DNA from: Syncephalis fuscata
Taxonomy: Eukaryota; Zoopagomycota; Zoopagomycetes; Zoopagales; Piptocephalidaceae
Reading direction: 5' to 3'
Assembly (NCBI GenBank): GCA_025786725.1
Contig: JAHLTZ010000066.1
Coordinates: 1 to 64,000 of the forward strand
Length of the DNA stretch: 64,000 nt
Each line of letters begins with the position of its first letter. The first letter of the stretch is position 1. Of the stretch, positions 1 through 11,901 are shown piece by piece. The notes under the pieces were generated by a model. The model made no database searches, had not been told where the DNA came from, and worked only from the letters and a program-made list of their open reading frames with translations. The position numbers and the translations under genes were made by a program.

Positions 1-1397
1 GTCATATTTGGAGATATACACGAGGTATGCATGCTAAAACACGAAAATAAGTGAAACGATATAAACTCCTATATAGCTGGGATGTAATTTAATCATTGGC
101 CAAAATGGTATGCGTGTGGTTTCAGTTAAGCCCCCGATCAAGTTATTCCAAAAAAAGCTAATTGAATTGCTTTATATGGTGTAGCGGACAATCTTTGCTA
201 TCTTTTGAGAATTACAAAATGGCATTGACAATTCAAAAAGTTTTAAAACAATGCGCTGGTGCGTTTAGTACAATCTCGTGATTGTAACTGCTAAATTAAC
301 TGTTGATATCTAGATGCCGATGTTTAAACTAATAGACGTTACAAATCATTAGCGCCAAAATTTAAAATGTCATATTATTGCTTTTATTTGATATGAACTG
401 ATAAAAATGGAAATATGGATTTTCGTTTTACAAACTAGATTGAAGCACTGTTGGATGGAAGCTAGATGTTAAACGATCTAGCTATATGATTAATATATTC
501 ATATAATTAATAGCATTCTACTATTTAATGTAACGAATGGTATTATAACTAAATGTCTTATTTAATTATATATTTAACCAAATTTTACTTCTGCTCTCTC
601 AGCCAATTATCGACACCATTGCTATAAACATTTGAACGCTAATCACAGCTTCAACTGTGAATGTAAATGCAAATATTTAAAACTGCGTTTAGCATTGTAA
701 CCATTCGCTGTTAACTGCTACTCTAGCATTACTTGATAAGCCAAAGTCTAATATATACCTTTATATCTACTATATATTATGTAATAAAGTGTGTTGATAT
801 ATTGCTAGCAAACATTATTACAATATAGTATCCAGTGCTTGGGCCAATTAATAGCAATATATCATTAACTTCAAAGTAATAATATTTAAAATATATTTAT
901 ACGCCATGCACTCTAGACCATTATATGTAAAGTGTATTTTATCAATAAACATTAAAAACTGAATGCATAAGCTAATTAAAATCACAATCATGATTTTTAT
1001 ATGTTTTGCATACAAGTATAATAACAATTGTTGTTTACTTCAACTTCAATTTATTTTGTATTGAAATAAGACATACTGCTTTATAGCTAAAAATATACAC
1101 ATGATGTTATACATCCAGCTAATTAGCTACATAGTAAATGGATGTATTATATTTATACAGCTTTATTGTATAAAAATGCTACTCCCAAACATTCACACGA
1201 TGTAATTGATTACTATTAGAAGATGGTAAGACTAAAACTATTTATATGGGAAACTGCTAGCTGCACGTGTGACTACAGCAGCGTGTATTGCTGCAGCTGG
1301 TGGACGGTTTATTTCGGCCAAAAATGGAGCAAAGGCGCTTATCATTTACATTCTATTCTTTTCTTTCGCACTTACTACGTTTGTCTATATGTTATCT
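1..1397. other. AT-rich intergenic region with an inverted copy of another gene's upstream block
   Basis: No supportable gene is seen here. Positions 6-28 and 158-179 match, in inverted orientation and with nearly the same spacing (about 130 bases), positions 23331-23353 and 23182-23203 upstream of the secreted-protein gene at 23572. The sequence between the anchors is also alignable. This suggests that a related gene starts just left of the window on the minus strand and that this is its upstream region. The rest is AT-rich with stops in all frames; its last part (about 1100-1397) would be the 5' flank of the next gene. Confidence 0.5.
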
Positions 1398-2533
1398 ATG
1401 GAAATGGATCTTACAGAAAGCATTAGAATTAAAGTGGAAGAGATGCGCGCCCAGCGCCAGCAGAGATACGATGCTTCATGTAAGACGCTGGAAGCTGAGC
1501 TACGCCGCAGAACGTTACAAGCCAGCCAATTTTACAAAACATTTGAGCAAGCTATTACGCAATATCAATCAGTTATATCATTGGCATTGGAACAGCCATA
1601 CCACGGCAACATTAAAACAGATTGCGACAAACACAAATCGATAGCTAACTCACTGGAACCAACATGCGATACAGCCAGTGCTAAAGATAGCATAGCCATT
1701 ACAGACTTGGATAGTACATCTGAGCAGCAAACCTCTACACTTGCCCTTAACGATCCCATTGTACCTATTGAATTCCCTATTATATCATCTTCACTGGAGT
1801 CTCCTATTTGCTTTTCACCTCTTCTCGACGATACTTCATCCGATTTAACGCAGTAGAAGCAATGAGCTTATCAGAGTCATCTGATGCAGCAACAAAACTA
1901 CAATCCAATCAGCATCTATCCGCATTGCCTGTTTCACCCAGCAATACTAACAATAGCAGCTGTCAGTATGAGCCGTCTTCTATAGCTGATACATCGGTAG
2001 AAGCACTGGCCATTACCAAGGATACTGTGCTTTTAGCCCGACAAAAGTCTTATCGATTAGGCAAGGAACACGAACAGGCACAACAGCTAGTACATAAAAC
2101 AAAACAAGCAATGCGTATGTTGCGACGAGAATTCCAACACGAGTTACGAGAGCTAGATCGATTAGAACAGCGATTATGCAATATTAGCAACGCTTATGAG
2201 ATTGCTCAAAAGCAAGACTTAACCGCCTGTTTAGAAGATGCTTTGTCGCATACCAGTACAGATGGAAGGAAATACAATGATATAACATTAACAAAATTAA
2301 ATAAAAAACGCAGCTTTCTATCAATAGCTGAGATAGAAGCTAAAGATACCGCAGACGATGCTATTCATTCAGCATCGTCATTACCGCCGGCCAAGCGATC
2401 TCGATCCGCTTCAACACTTAGTTACTCCGTACTAACGGCTATGGCCACAGTACCCACACTTTTGCTAGTAGCACTGAATGGATCTAACATCTACACCACA
2501 CTAGTAGAGAGGCTTTCACCTTTATTGCTTTAG
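1398..2533 (+). CDS. Coiled-coil protein of unknown function, split by a frameshift
   Basis: I do not recognise this protein. Two long frames abut: the first runs from ATG 1398 (MEMDLTESIR) to TAG 1854-1856, and the second continues in the -1 frame to TAA-free sequence ending at the TAG at 2531-2533. Both are rich in charged heptad-like sequence. The first has a Glu/Arg/Gln-rich helix (about residues 5-60). The second has a long helix around KDTVLLARQKSYRLGKE onward, a basic patch (PPAKRSRSAS) and a hydrophobic C-terminal stretch that could be a tail anchor. An ATG at 1269 would add a membrane segment, but pyrimidine-rich sequence before 1398 favours the later start. Adding one base near 1850 joins the frames, matching the deletion pattern seen elsewhere in the window. 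Alternatively these are two genes, the second starting at ATG 1862. Confidence 0.5.
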
Positions 2534-2779
2534 ATGCAATACCATCACGTGATTTGTTCGCTAAACCATTCTACTCAGCTGCTGCCCATTAATGTAATTT
2601 TCTCACGCACACACACAGGCTTATTGTTAATAAAAGGTGCCCCAATTAACTCCAGCTTTTATCGCTGCGCCTTTACTTTTTCAATTTCACGGTTTGCTGC
2701 CACTAAAAAGACGTCTACGTGCCTAGCCAATATACTTTACTTGATCTCATTCGCTGTCTAGCCATTGTCGATATCTACC

Positions 2780-5768
2780 ATGACGCTTAATCCCATTTCT
2801 ACCGACCCAAAATGTATGTGGCGTCCAGCCAATTCAGACAACACGGAAATTGCTCGCTTTCGGCAATATGTTAACGAGCGTTACCAGCTTCAACTAAGTA
2901 AGTGTTATTATCGCTGTACTATATATGAGAATGCCGTTGCTAACGTAGTGATTTCACACGTCTAGACGACTACCAACAGCTGTACGACTGGTCCTGCGAC
3001 CGTATTGCTGATTTCTGGTCGGCTGTATGGGACTACGTTGGCGTTGTTGCGTCAGAGCCTTATACTCGTGTTATTGACGAAACAGTGCCTATGGACGAGA
3101 TTCCCGTGTGGTTTGAAGGTGCCCGCATGAACTACGCCGAGAATCTATTAAGACGTGGTGACGACAAACATGTGGCCATTGTTGCCACTGGTGAACAACA
3201 AGCGCGTCGATCGATAACCTACCAAGAGCTGCGTGAACACGTACGTCTTATGGCGGCAGCATTCCGCAAAGCAGGTATCACAGTGGGTGATCGTATTGCT
3301 GGCTATATCCCCAACTGTGTCGAAGCAATTATTGTTATGTTGGCAGCAACAAGTATCGGTGCCATTTACAGTTCTACATCACCAGATTTTGGTACTGTGG
3401 TAAGTACTTGATTATAGTGTTATTTTTATCCATATTACTAATCAATTATTATATTACATATTACTATTTATTTATTACTATTTATTACTATTCTTTAGGG
3501 TGTACTTGATCGATTTAATCAAATTCGTCCCAAGATTCTATTCTCGGTCAATGCAATTGTTTATAATGGCAAGGTACACGACCATTTAGGCAAATTAAAG
3601 GCGGTTGTTGAAGGTAACTAGTTTATACATATATATATAGGTATATATATTATATATAAATGTTATTAATGATTTGACAGGACTGGATGGATTGGAAAAG
3701 GTGGTCATTATTCCATTTGTATCGCAATATACATGTGATACATCTGTAATTCCTAAAAGGTAATTGTTTATAATAGTTACTACAAACTATTGCTCATTAT
3801 TGTATTAACGTGACTATTATACAGTATGATGTTGGATGAGTTTATTCAACCAGCCGATACTACACCATTAACGTTTGAACAACTCCCATTCAATCATCCA
3901 ATTTATATTTTGTATTCATCTGGCACCACTGGTAGGATTTAATATATTATTATAACATTAGCCACTAATATATTATAATAACTTAAACAGGTCTACCAAA
4001 ATGCTTGGTTCATTCAGCTGGTGTAAGTTATTTACTAGTTTATAGTCTAATTGTTATTTACTTTCTTGCTATTAGGGAATGTTACTACAACATCAAAAAG
4101 AACATATCATTCATGGTGGCATGACAAGCGATGACGTTTTCCTCCAGTATACAACAGTAAGTGTTTAACACGTAATAAGTCATTAAATTGCTAATATGCT
4201 TTCTATAGACGGGCTGGATGATGTGGAACTGGCTAGTGGCTGGTCTAGCAACCGGTTGTACCATTGTTCTATATGACGGCTCGCCTTTCAAGCCAAGTCC
4301 TGATGTTTTATGGTCATTGGCCGAGGATCTAGGGTAATAATATAGAGATACCATTGGCCATTTGTGAATTACTAATACTGACGCTTGCTGTATTTAGTGT
4401 CACTATGTTTGGTACATCAGCCAAGTATATTCAGGCACTACAGGATGCAAATACTATCCAGGCACGCTATTGGAACAATAAATATACAATAACAATACTA
4501 ATTAATTACTCCAAATAACAGGCAAACAACACAAGCTGGATCGTCTTCGCTCTATCTTCTCGACTGGCTCTCCACTGTCACCAGAAAGCTTTGAATTTGT
4601 TTATAGAGATATTAAATCCGATCTATGCTTAGCTCAATTACCGGCGGCACGGATATTTGCTCTACCTTTGCTACTGGCTGCAATGCATTGCCAGTCTACC
4701 GAGGAGAGATCCAATGTCGCGCCCTTGGTATGAGCATTCAAGCATGGGCTGGTCAAGGTAACGTAATGTGTATTTTTCAACATTATATTGAATGTAAATT
4801 TACTTATTTATTATATAATTACGTTATTTAGATAAGCCAGTCTTTGGTCAAAGTGGCGATCTTGTCTGTACACGGCCATTCCCGTGTATGCCAGTCAAGT
4901 TCTGGAACGATAAGAACAACATGAAATACCGTGCAGCCTATTTTGATGTCTATCCAGGTAATTGGCCAATGTTTAAGCAATTATAGCTATATATTAATAC
5001 TCAAACTTTTTATTTCTGTTAATAAATAGGTATTTGGTATCATGGTGACTTTATCTGGATTAGTCCAGTTACCGGTGGTATTGTAATGTTGGGACGCAGG
5101 TAAATAGCTATTAACAATATAGAGCCACAGTACTAATGCTAGTACGATCTAGTGATGGTACACTGAATCCAGCTGGTGTACGATTTGGCAGCGCAGAACT
5201 ATATAACATCGGTGGGTGTATATGTAAATAGATGATAAAACAATCAATACTGATATACGATGATAGTCGACACCTTTTTGGAGGTTGAGGACAGTTTAGC
5301 AGTAAGTGGCCATTATATCATGCTTTATTACTAATCTATGATTTATAGGTGGGTCAGAAGATGGGCGATGATGAGCGAGTCTGTCTATTTCTTAAAATGA
5401 ATCAAGGCCATACAATGACTAAAGAGCTGATCGATCGTCTTACGGCCGATATCCGCCGTCAATTAAGTCCACGCCATGTACCAGCCGTTATTCTATCGGT
5501 AGCCGATATACCGGTATGAGACACTCTATATACAATATTGGTAATACTAACCTATATTTATATTTATATTTATATATACATATCATACTAGTATACGGTT
5601 AATGGCAAAAAGGTGGAGATTGCTATTAAACGCATCATATCCAACATACCATACACGCCTAGCGGTACATTGGCCAATCCAGAATGTCTTGATCTATACC
5701 GTAACCTGCCTGAATTGAAATTACCTGAGGAACTTATCGCCAGCGTTGGAGGCAAGTCGAAGCTTTAG
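2780..5768 (+). CDS. AACS: Acetoacetyl-CoA synthetase with C-terminal SKL
   Basis: The enzyme activates acetoacetate with ATP and CoA to acetoacetyl-CoA (ANL adenylating superfamily). I resolve 16 exons: 2780-2897, 2966-3399, 3499-3613, 3681-3759, 3825-3931, 3991-4022, 4076-4156, 4209-4333, 4398-4461, 4522-4757, 4832-4957, 5030-5099, 5153-5211, 5267-5301, 5349-5513, 5592-5768. The product is about 674 aa, near the animal length. Visible motifs are NYAENLL, the AMP-binding loop [32 protein letters not shown], the hinge [16 protein letters not shown] and [10 protein letters not shown]. The last residues are GGKSKL, a canonical PTS1, which suggests peroxisomal import although the family is best known as cytosolic. 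One base is missing at about 4624 (between IKSDL and [10 protein letters not shown]), and intron 9 has a GC-type or damaged donor with a base apparently missing at its 3' junction. ATG 2780 is chosen because the family N-terminus (MWRP) follows directly. Confidence 0.93.
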
Positions 5769-6640
5769 TAATCGTGTTACTGATTGCTTATCTAACCACG
5801 ACCGCATTATTATCGCCATCATCTTCGATATGTTTTTAAATCCCTCTCTTCCTCTCTCTCTCTTTTAACTAACTATATACATATGTATATACGTGCACAC
5901 ATTTAAATCGCTTTACAACTGGTTAGCAAATTGGCCCACCGCGTAACGTTATCAATGGCATCGCATTATTGTCCGCCATAAGTATAAGGACTATCATATT
6001 CTATGGTGGTAATGCTAATATGAGAATAAAAACTCTTTTTATTAATTTAAATAATGAATATAATATACAATGCTATTGACTAACAAGTTTTAATGAATAA
6101 TAGATAATAAAGTGTAGTTCAAAGGAAAAGGTAAAAGGTAATATTGTTGTTATGTGGCCACAATAATAATAATAACAATCATCCGTCATATGGAATAGGA
6201 TATGATTATGATTATTATTATATTACATTATCTTTAATCACTATATAACAACAATAATAATAAAAATAAGAACGCTAATAGTAATGCCAATTACATTCAT
6301 TGTTCTACGATCGTTATCACTGAAATGATTATCCACGACAAAAGGCAAAATACAGAAATACAGTTAATAGTTGTGCGTGTGTGCATGTTAATAAATAGAT
6401 GTGTATACACGTTATCCTTTAAGAATAAAGTGTAATCATCCACTGATAACAAACAAACGAGTAAACAGTGAAACGAATGAACACGACAAAGAATTGTAAA
6501 AAGAGAGAAAAAAGGAAATCACAAATAAAATGCATCATTATGAGATTGCGCGCGCTACCTGTCATCGTATCTTGTACTAGATTCATTTTTGCTATGAATA
6601 TTTTGTTATTCTCAATAGATAACAATATTGACAACATTAG
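5769..6640. other. Convergent intergenic spacer
   Basis: This is the 3' flank between the synthetase (+) and the phosphatase (-). It is AT-rich with ATA/AAT runs around 6140-6270 and polyadenylation-like AATAAA words on both strands. Short open frames at 6419-6668 overlap on opposite strands and look like chance. I see no gene or repeat. Confidence 0.5.
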
Positions 6641-8960
6641 TTATTTGGCTAAAACACGACGACTATAGAATTTCTGAGTTAGGTTCATCGTATCTTCATC
6701 GCATGCTTCACAAGGTGTACGCGGTGAAGCAATAGGTGATAATTGTGACTCGGCGATGTCTTCAATCACCGTTGATAAAGCACGTGCATGCTGTGCTGAT
6801 ACCGAACGCCAAATTGAATTTCTACGCTCTCGACTAGAGGGACCGGCTATTCCAGCCACACCATTGGCTGTTGCCGTAGCCGTTCCCATTTGTAGATTGC
6901 CGCTGTTGTTGTTGTTATTGCTAAATAAACCAAATGATTTCAAATCTTTGTTATTAGCTGTGGCACCTGCTGTAGTAATTGACATTAATGATGGGCTATT
7001 TTCTGTAGTTAGACCAATTAATGCAGCTGTATTTGTGCCACCACTAGACTTTGCAATCATTTTGTATTGTTAGTTTTGCGTAATTCTTCCGTCCTTGCCA
7101 CCTCTTCTTCTTCTTCTTCCTCGCCTGGATATTGGCGTGATAGTCCAAGCTTTCGTTCAAATTCTACCAGCTGATAAACAGTGACATATTGGGACTAATG
7201 GCTGCACTTCGTTCTTTTACATAAGCATATGCTTCATGAAGCGGCATGCTTTGATTACGCATCACATAGGCCAGCACTAGTGAAGCAGATCGCGATACGC
7301 CACATTGGCAGTGTACAAGCACACCTTCACCGCGTGATCGGCCCTGATCGATGAACGAAAAGGCATTTTCAAAGAATTCAACCAGATCTTCTTGATTATG
7401 GCCCCAGTTGAACTTTTTGTATCTGAATCGTTCTTCAAAAGCTCGACCAGCCATACGATTCCACGTATCACTACCGACATTGGGTCGTTTAAGTGGCTTA
7501 TCAACACCTACTACAATAGATTCATTGCCACTATTGCTACTATTACCACTATCGACCTGCCCATTGCTGCTGCTATTGCTACCCGCACTACTGTTGCCCA
7601 ATAGCGAATCTACATCAATTTCGTCGTCTAGTGGCAATGATCGTGATTGCAGCATGGGTCCAATAGACGTGGTAACACTAAGTAGATTCGGTGCAGCCAC
7701 GCCATGCCATGGATGCGCCTTAGGATGGACAAAATAGGCGCGTGGTGGCGGTGCAGGTACACTTAATCCAGGTATAATCAAATTCTGTCGTAAATCTTCG
7801 GCTGCTTTAATAGCTGCGGCTGTTCGTTCTGAACGCGGTGATAGCAGCAACATATCATCGGTATATGGAACCGGTACTTCCTTGGCTACATTTAAAATAT
7901 AGCGAATATTCAATTTGCGTAGCTGTTCTTGGTTGGCCGCATTAACTTCGGTACCAAGATATAGATTGGGTAAAATACAAACTGGCCCTTCACGGTATGG
8001 ATCATTCGCTACTAATGACTGTTCACGATGTTCTTCAGTAAATGCTGTATGTGGTCGCAGAGGTGTATCGCTATAAGAGCGGTGACGACTATCAGCGCCA
8101 GATGAGCCGCGTGGTTTAAGACTGGACAGCATACTACGGCCTATCAGCTTACATTAGTATATGCGCATTACCAACTATGTATATTGCTTACCACCAGTTA
8201 ATGGACCTCTTTCTTGTTCATCTTCAGGCATGGTTTCATCACGACGCGCCATCATCATTGACAATAGGCCTGGATGGCTGCCACCTGGCGTACCAGGTGG
8301 TGAATTGGGCGCTGAATGGTAAGAGCGATTCATAGGCACCATTAAAGATAGATTCTTGGCATTTCTTGGTCGTTTAGACATGCCACCACCCGTAGAAAGC
8401 TGCGACAATGAAGGTGTGGGCCGAAGCGGACGACCATTACCGCCTTGTTTAACACCAGCCATATTGCTATCACTAATACCAATGGACAATTTACGTAATG
8501 GCGGACCAGCCGCTGCTGTATCATTGTCATTAAGACCAGAGTTTGACGATGTTATATCGTCACGCGAGGCTGTACTAAGTGAAGGCATTGAGGACGATAG
8601 CTGCGATAGATTGGGTAGTCGTATTGATGGCGTCTCGCTTCCATTTCTACGTAAAAGTAGGCCACGGCCAATACGACCACCGCTACTTCGATCGCTAGCA
8701 TCGCCTAGCGTGCTGGTACTGATATTGCTTCTTGTTTCCAAGTCATCGAAATCATCGTCGCTAGCCTGTGTTGTCAAGATGAGCGGTGCTCGTTGACGAA
8801 AGGCCAGCGGACGTGTCATACTGCCGCTGCCGCCGCCATGACTACTGTCACTCTCATTCCCACTTGTCACAGGTATTGTTACCGGTAGACGCGACGGTGG
8901 AGCAGCAGGAGCCAAGGCCACCGACGTGTCCATAGGCGAATCAATCGCCATTTTCTCCAT
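6641..8960 (-). CDS. Dual-specificity MAP-kinase phosphatase (Msg5/Sdp1/Pmp1-like)
   Basis: The predicted enzyme dephosphorylates activated MAP kinases. Exon 1 is 8960-8192 (ATG at 8960; a TTG at 8999 is only an in-frame non-ATG codon), intron 8191-8141, then the catalytic exon from 8140. The first 260 residues are Ser/Pro-rich and disordered. The DSP fold starts near PVCILPNLYLGTEVNA and carries the signature HCQCGVSRSAS with the catalytic Cys and Arg. The HCQCG form is typical of yeast Msg5 and Sdp1; in Sdp1 the second Cys of that motif takes part in a regulatory disulphide (known for that family). A long Ser/Asn-rich insertion separates the early and late halves of the fold. Two single-base deletions are apparent: near 7175 (expected ISPNMSLIYQLVEFE) and in an A-run near 7060 just before MIAKSSGG. 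The Ser/Thr-rich tail then runs to the stop at 6641. Confidence 0.85.
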
Positions 8961-10691
8961 GCCCGTACAATAATCGTTGCTCGGCTGTATATTGAGCAAC
9001 GCTTCAGCAATACACCACCTTAATATAAATAAATATATATACTAGCTACACGAAGCCGGTCGTTAAACAGAATAAAGATAGAAAAGCTGGCTTATCCCAC
9101 TAAGTAGAACACTATGCGAGTGATTTTAAGATGTAAAATAATGCACACACAGAAATACGGTGGGAGTAGGTGGTTGGTTTAAAAGATGACAGAAAGGTTT
9201 ACTAGAAACAACGATGTGATGGCGATGATAGTAGTAGTGGAAGTAAAAGTAAGCAGTGGCGGCAATAGATAACTAAATAACCGCAATAATAATAAGTAAA
9301 AGTGGTAGGAGAGTAGTAGTAGTAGTAGTACACTATATCAAGTGTAGTCACCAGGATGTTGTTATAGAGCAAAGAGAGAACAAAGGGGAAGAATCGTGAA
9401 TGTGAGCAAAAATAGACTAATGAAGTGAGAACAAATACGCAGACCACACACACACGCGCGCAACACAATAACACTCGAGCTATGACGAGCATCAGATAGA
9501 GATGTTAAGAATAAAGAGCAATAATACAATATAATGGCTATGATTAGAACAATAGTAGTAACAATACAATAACAATAATGATGGTAATTATTCTATAGAA
9601 CCATTAATGCTACTTTTACACTCTATTATACATTGATCCATTTCCATCCTATTATTTTTCACTAATTAATTTTTATTTACTCCGTTTTAAACTTGACCAT
9701 TGTCCCACCCACCCGATTTCTTTACTGACGACCATGCGGATAGACCGGTTCCCTTATTCCACATGCCCATACTCTATCTATTTATTCATGAACACGTGAT
9801 GTATATATGTATGTATGTATGTATATGTGAGCGTGAGTGTGCGTCTATATCCCATATGCTTTTAATGATAAAATTCTAAGAAATCATGATCATAAGCAAT
9901 CACACCACGCTGTTGTGGCACGGCTGTGTCGCTTGTCATTTTCTATATTGGTTGATGGCTGTTAAAGGCTTGGGAGTCTTGTTGTGGATAGAGCACAACA
10001 TACCATGGTGTTACATAGAATAGCACAGTCATCTTATATAGACTGCTGTGCACTATGTACATCATTTCTTGTTTACTAAAATAGATATCTATATAATTAA
10101 CTTTATAAATATAGAAACAAGTCATTTATTATATTTATTAATAGTTGCCAATTAATGTATCATTTTTATTAGTTACAACTGTTTTTTTATATATAGACCA
10201 ACTGCTGCTGTACAACATATGATAGCTGACTTATCTATTAATATTACATGAATTTGGCCTAATTTAACATTGCATGATACTTGTAACACTAGATATGTAT
10301 ATTTGCCATTGATTGGATCATACCCAAAGTACTAGACTGTATCGTATTGCATTAATATTATTGACAACGACTTTACACTGTTTGTTTGAAATAAATATAC
10401 TTGGTAATTTACAAATTAAAACTAATGAATTAGTACAAGTATAGAGCTATTGGAGTTTGATTTCCATATCATTTATTTCCACCATTGTCTTATTATACTC
10501 GGTGATTTACGGGCGACACTGTTCTATAATTATATTTGCTTTTATGCAATTGATTTTTATTCTTTCTTTTATTCCACCATTTGAACAATTCCCCCATCTG
10601 TATTTCAGTTTGTTCATAGTATTTATATGTACAATGTCATTTGATTTATGGCTTGTATATATCATTTCATTTATTAACTAAATAAAGTAGC
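8961..10691. other. Long AT-rich intergenic region
   Basis: This is the upstream flank of the phosphatase gene. On the minus strand it is pyrimidine-rich between about 9060 and 9500, with a GTA microsatellite near 9315 and an ATGT run near 9806. Open frames at 9202-9492 (-) and 10457-10681 (+) are low-complexity or AT-driven and are not supported as genes. A perfect 23-base direct repeat begins at 10387 and recurs at 11694, flanking the foldback element. Confidence 0.5.
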
Positions 10692-11650
10692 CATTTTACA
10701 TTAAACAATTTATTAATAATTTAATGTAATTTGGTGTTAAATAACTACATTTAATAACACTCACTCTCTTGGACATGATGATGGGTGGTGAGTGACATCA
10801 GTCATCAAATACTCGTCATTGTAGATTCGTTATCCAGTATGCATATATTCAGTACACATATACATTCTATTCACCTATATCATTCCTATTCTATTCCATA
10901 CTACCATATACTATTCTATGATACACTGACATATCTTATTCTTTATATATTTTAATAAACACTATTTACTTCACTTATTGCATTAGATGCACTATAACCT
11001 TAACATCGGTTTATATGCTTTCTTACCGCACATTTAGCATTCTATATACCATTCTATACTCGCCTAGTCTTCCTCTATCCAAAACTGCCTTTATTTTGTT
11101 CTAGCTTTATTATTTGCAAATATCGACTAATGTCGGCCATCTGCTCATGCATATATGCTTAATAACTTAAACATTGCTAATCTCGTTCAATATCGCATAT
11201 TCATCACAATTATTATTATTTTATTATATATTGGCTATACGCTGTTTATAGTCATTGTCGGTATGGCTTCAACTATTTTAGCAATAAACATTAGCATATC
11301 ATACCTAGTTTGTTCACTGAGTTATATTGATATAACAAATAATATGAATATAAACAAAGTTATGTTTATTAAGTTATTTATAAATAAATAGATCATGTCA
11401 ATTAACTATATTTTAATGTTATCAAGCAAAATGACGGGTATACATAGTAATAATACATACTATGATGATATGCATACTGGATAATAAATCACAATGATGA
11501 GTATTTAATGATGATGTCGCTCACCACCTACCATCATGTTTAATAAAATTATAGTCATTTTACACCTAAACGATAGTGTGATTAAATGAGTTGATCATTT
11601 AATAAAACGCATCATCCAGTTCTATGTTCAATAGAACGAATGTCTACTTC
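10692..11650. mobile_element. Foldback/MITE-like element with long inverted ends
   Basis: The left arm (about 10692-10890) and right arm (about 11430-11590) are diverged inverted copies of one sequence. The left arm contains ATGATGGGTGGTGAGTGACA and TTATCCAGTATGCATA; the right arm contains their reverse complements around 11470-11535. The same arms occur at 62.34-63.25 kb (complete pair), about 56.95-57.12 kb (one arm), about 38.15-38.49 kb (one arm) and, more diverged, near 13.57 and 22.4 kb. No transposase is encoded between the arms, so this would be a non-autonomous element. A 23-base perfect direct repeat flanks it at 10387-10409 and 11694-11716, but it lies outside the arms and is unusually long for a target-site duplication. 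Confidence 0.65.
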
Positions 11651-11901
11651 AACTAAACAAATATTATTATTTGTAATCATTCAACTTCAAGCTATTTGAA
11701 ATAAATATACTTGGTAACTCAGTGATTTATTTAGCTATACTAACAATAATAACTATAAATAATAACAGTTTAATACAATTAACACTATATGGCTACATGT
11801 TCTATTATCACATAAAAATATTATAAAATATTTTTAACAAATTAAATGATAAATACATGCAAAACTGTTTTATTTACTAATATTATTTTAATAACAATGG
11901 A

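Noticed and set aside
1850..1862. Programmed -1 ribosomal frameshift
   Set aside because: No slippery heptamer or downstream structure is evident, and similar one-base breaks occur in most genes of the window.
8356..8796. 146-codon plus-strand frame opposite the phosphatase
   Set aside because: Antisense shadow of the Ser/Pro-rich N-terminal region of the phosphatase.
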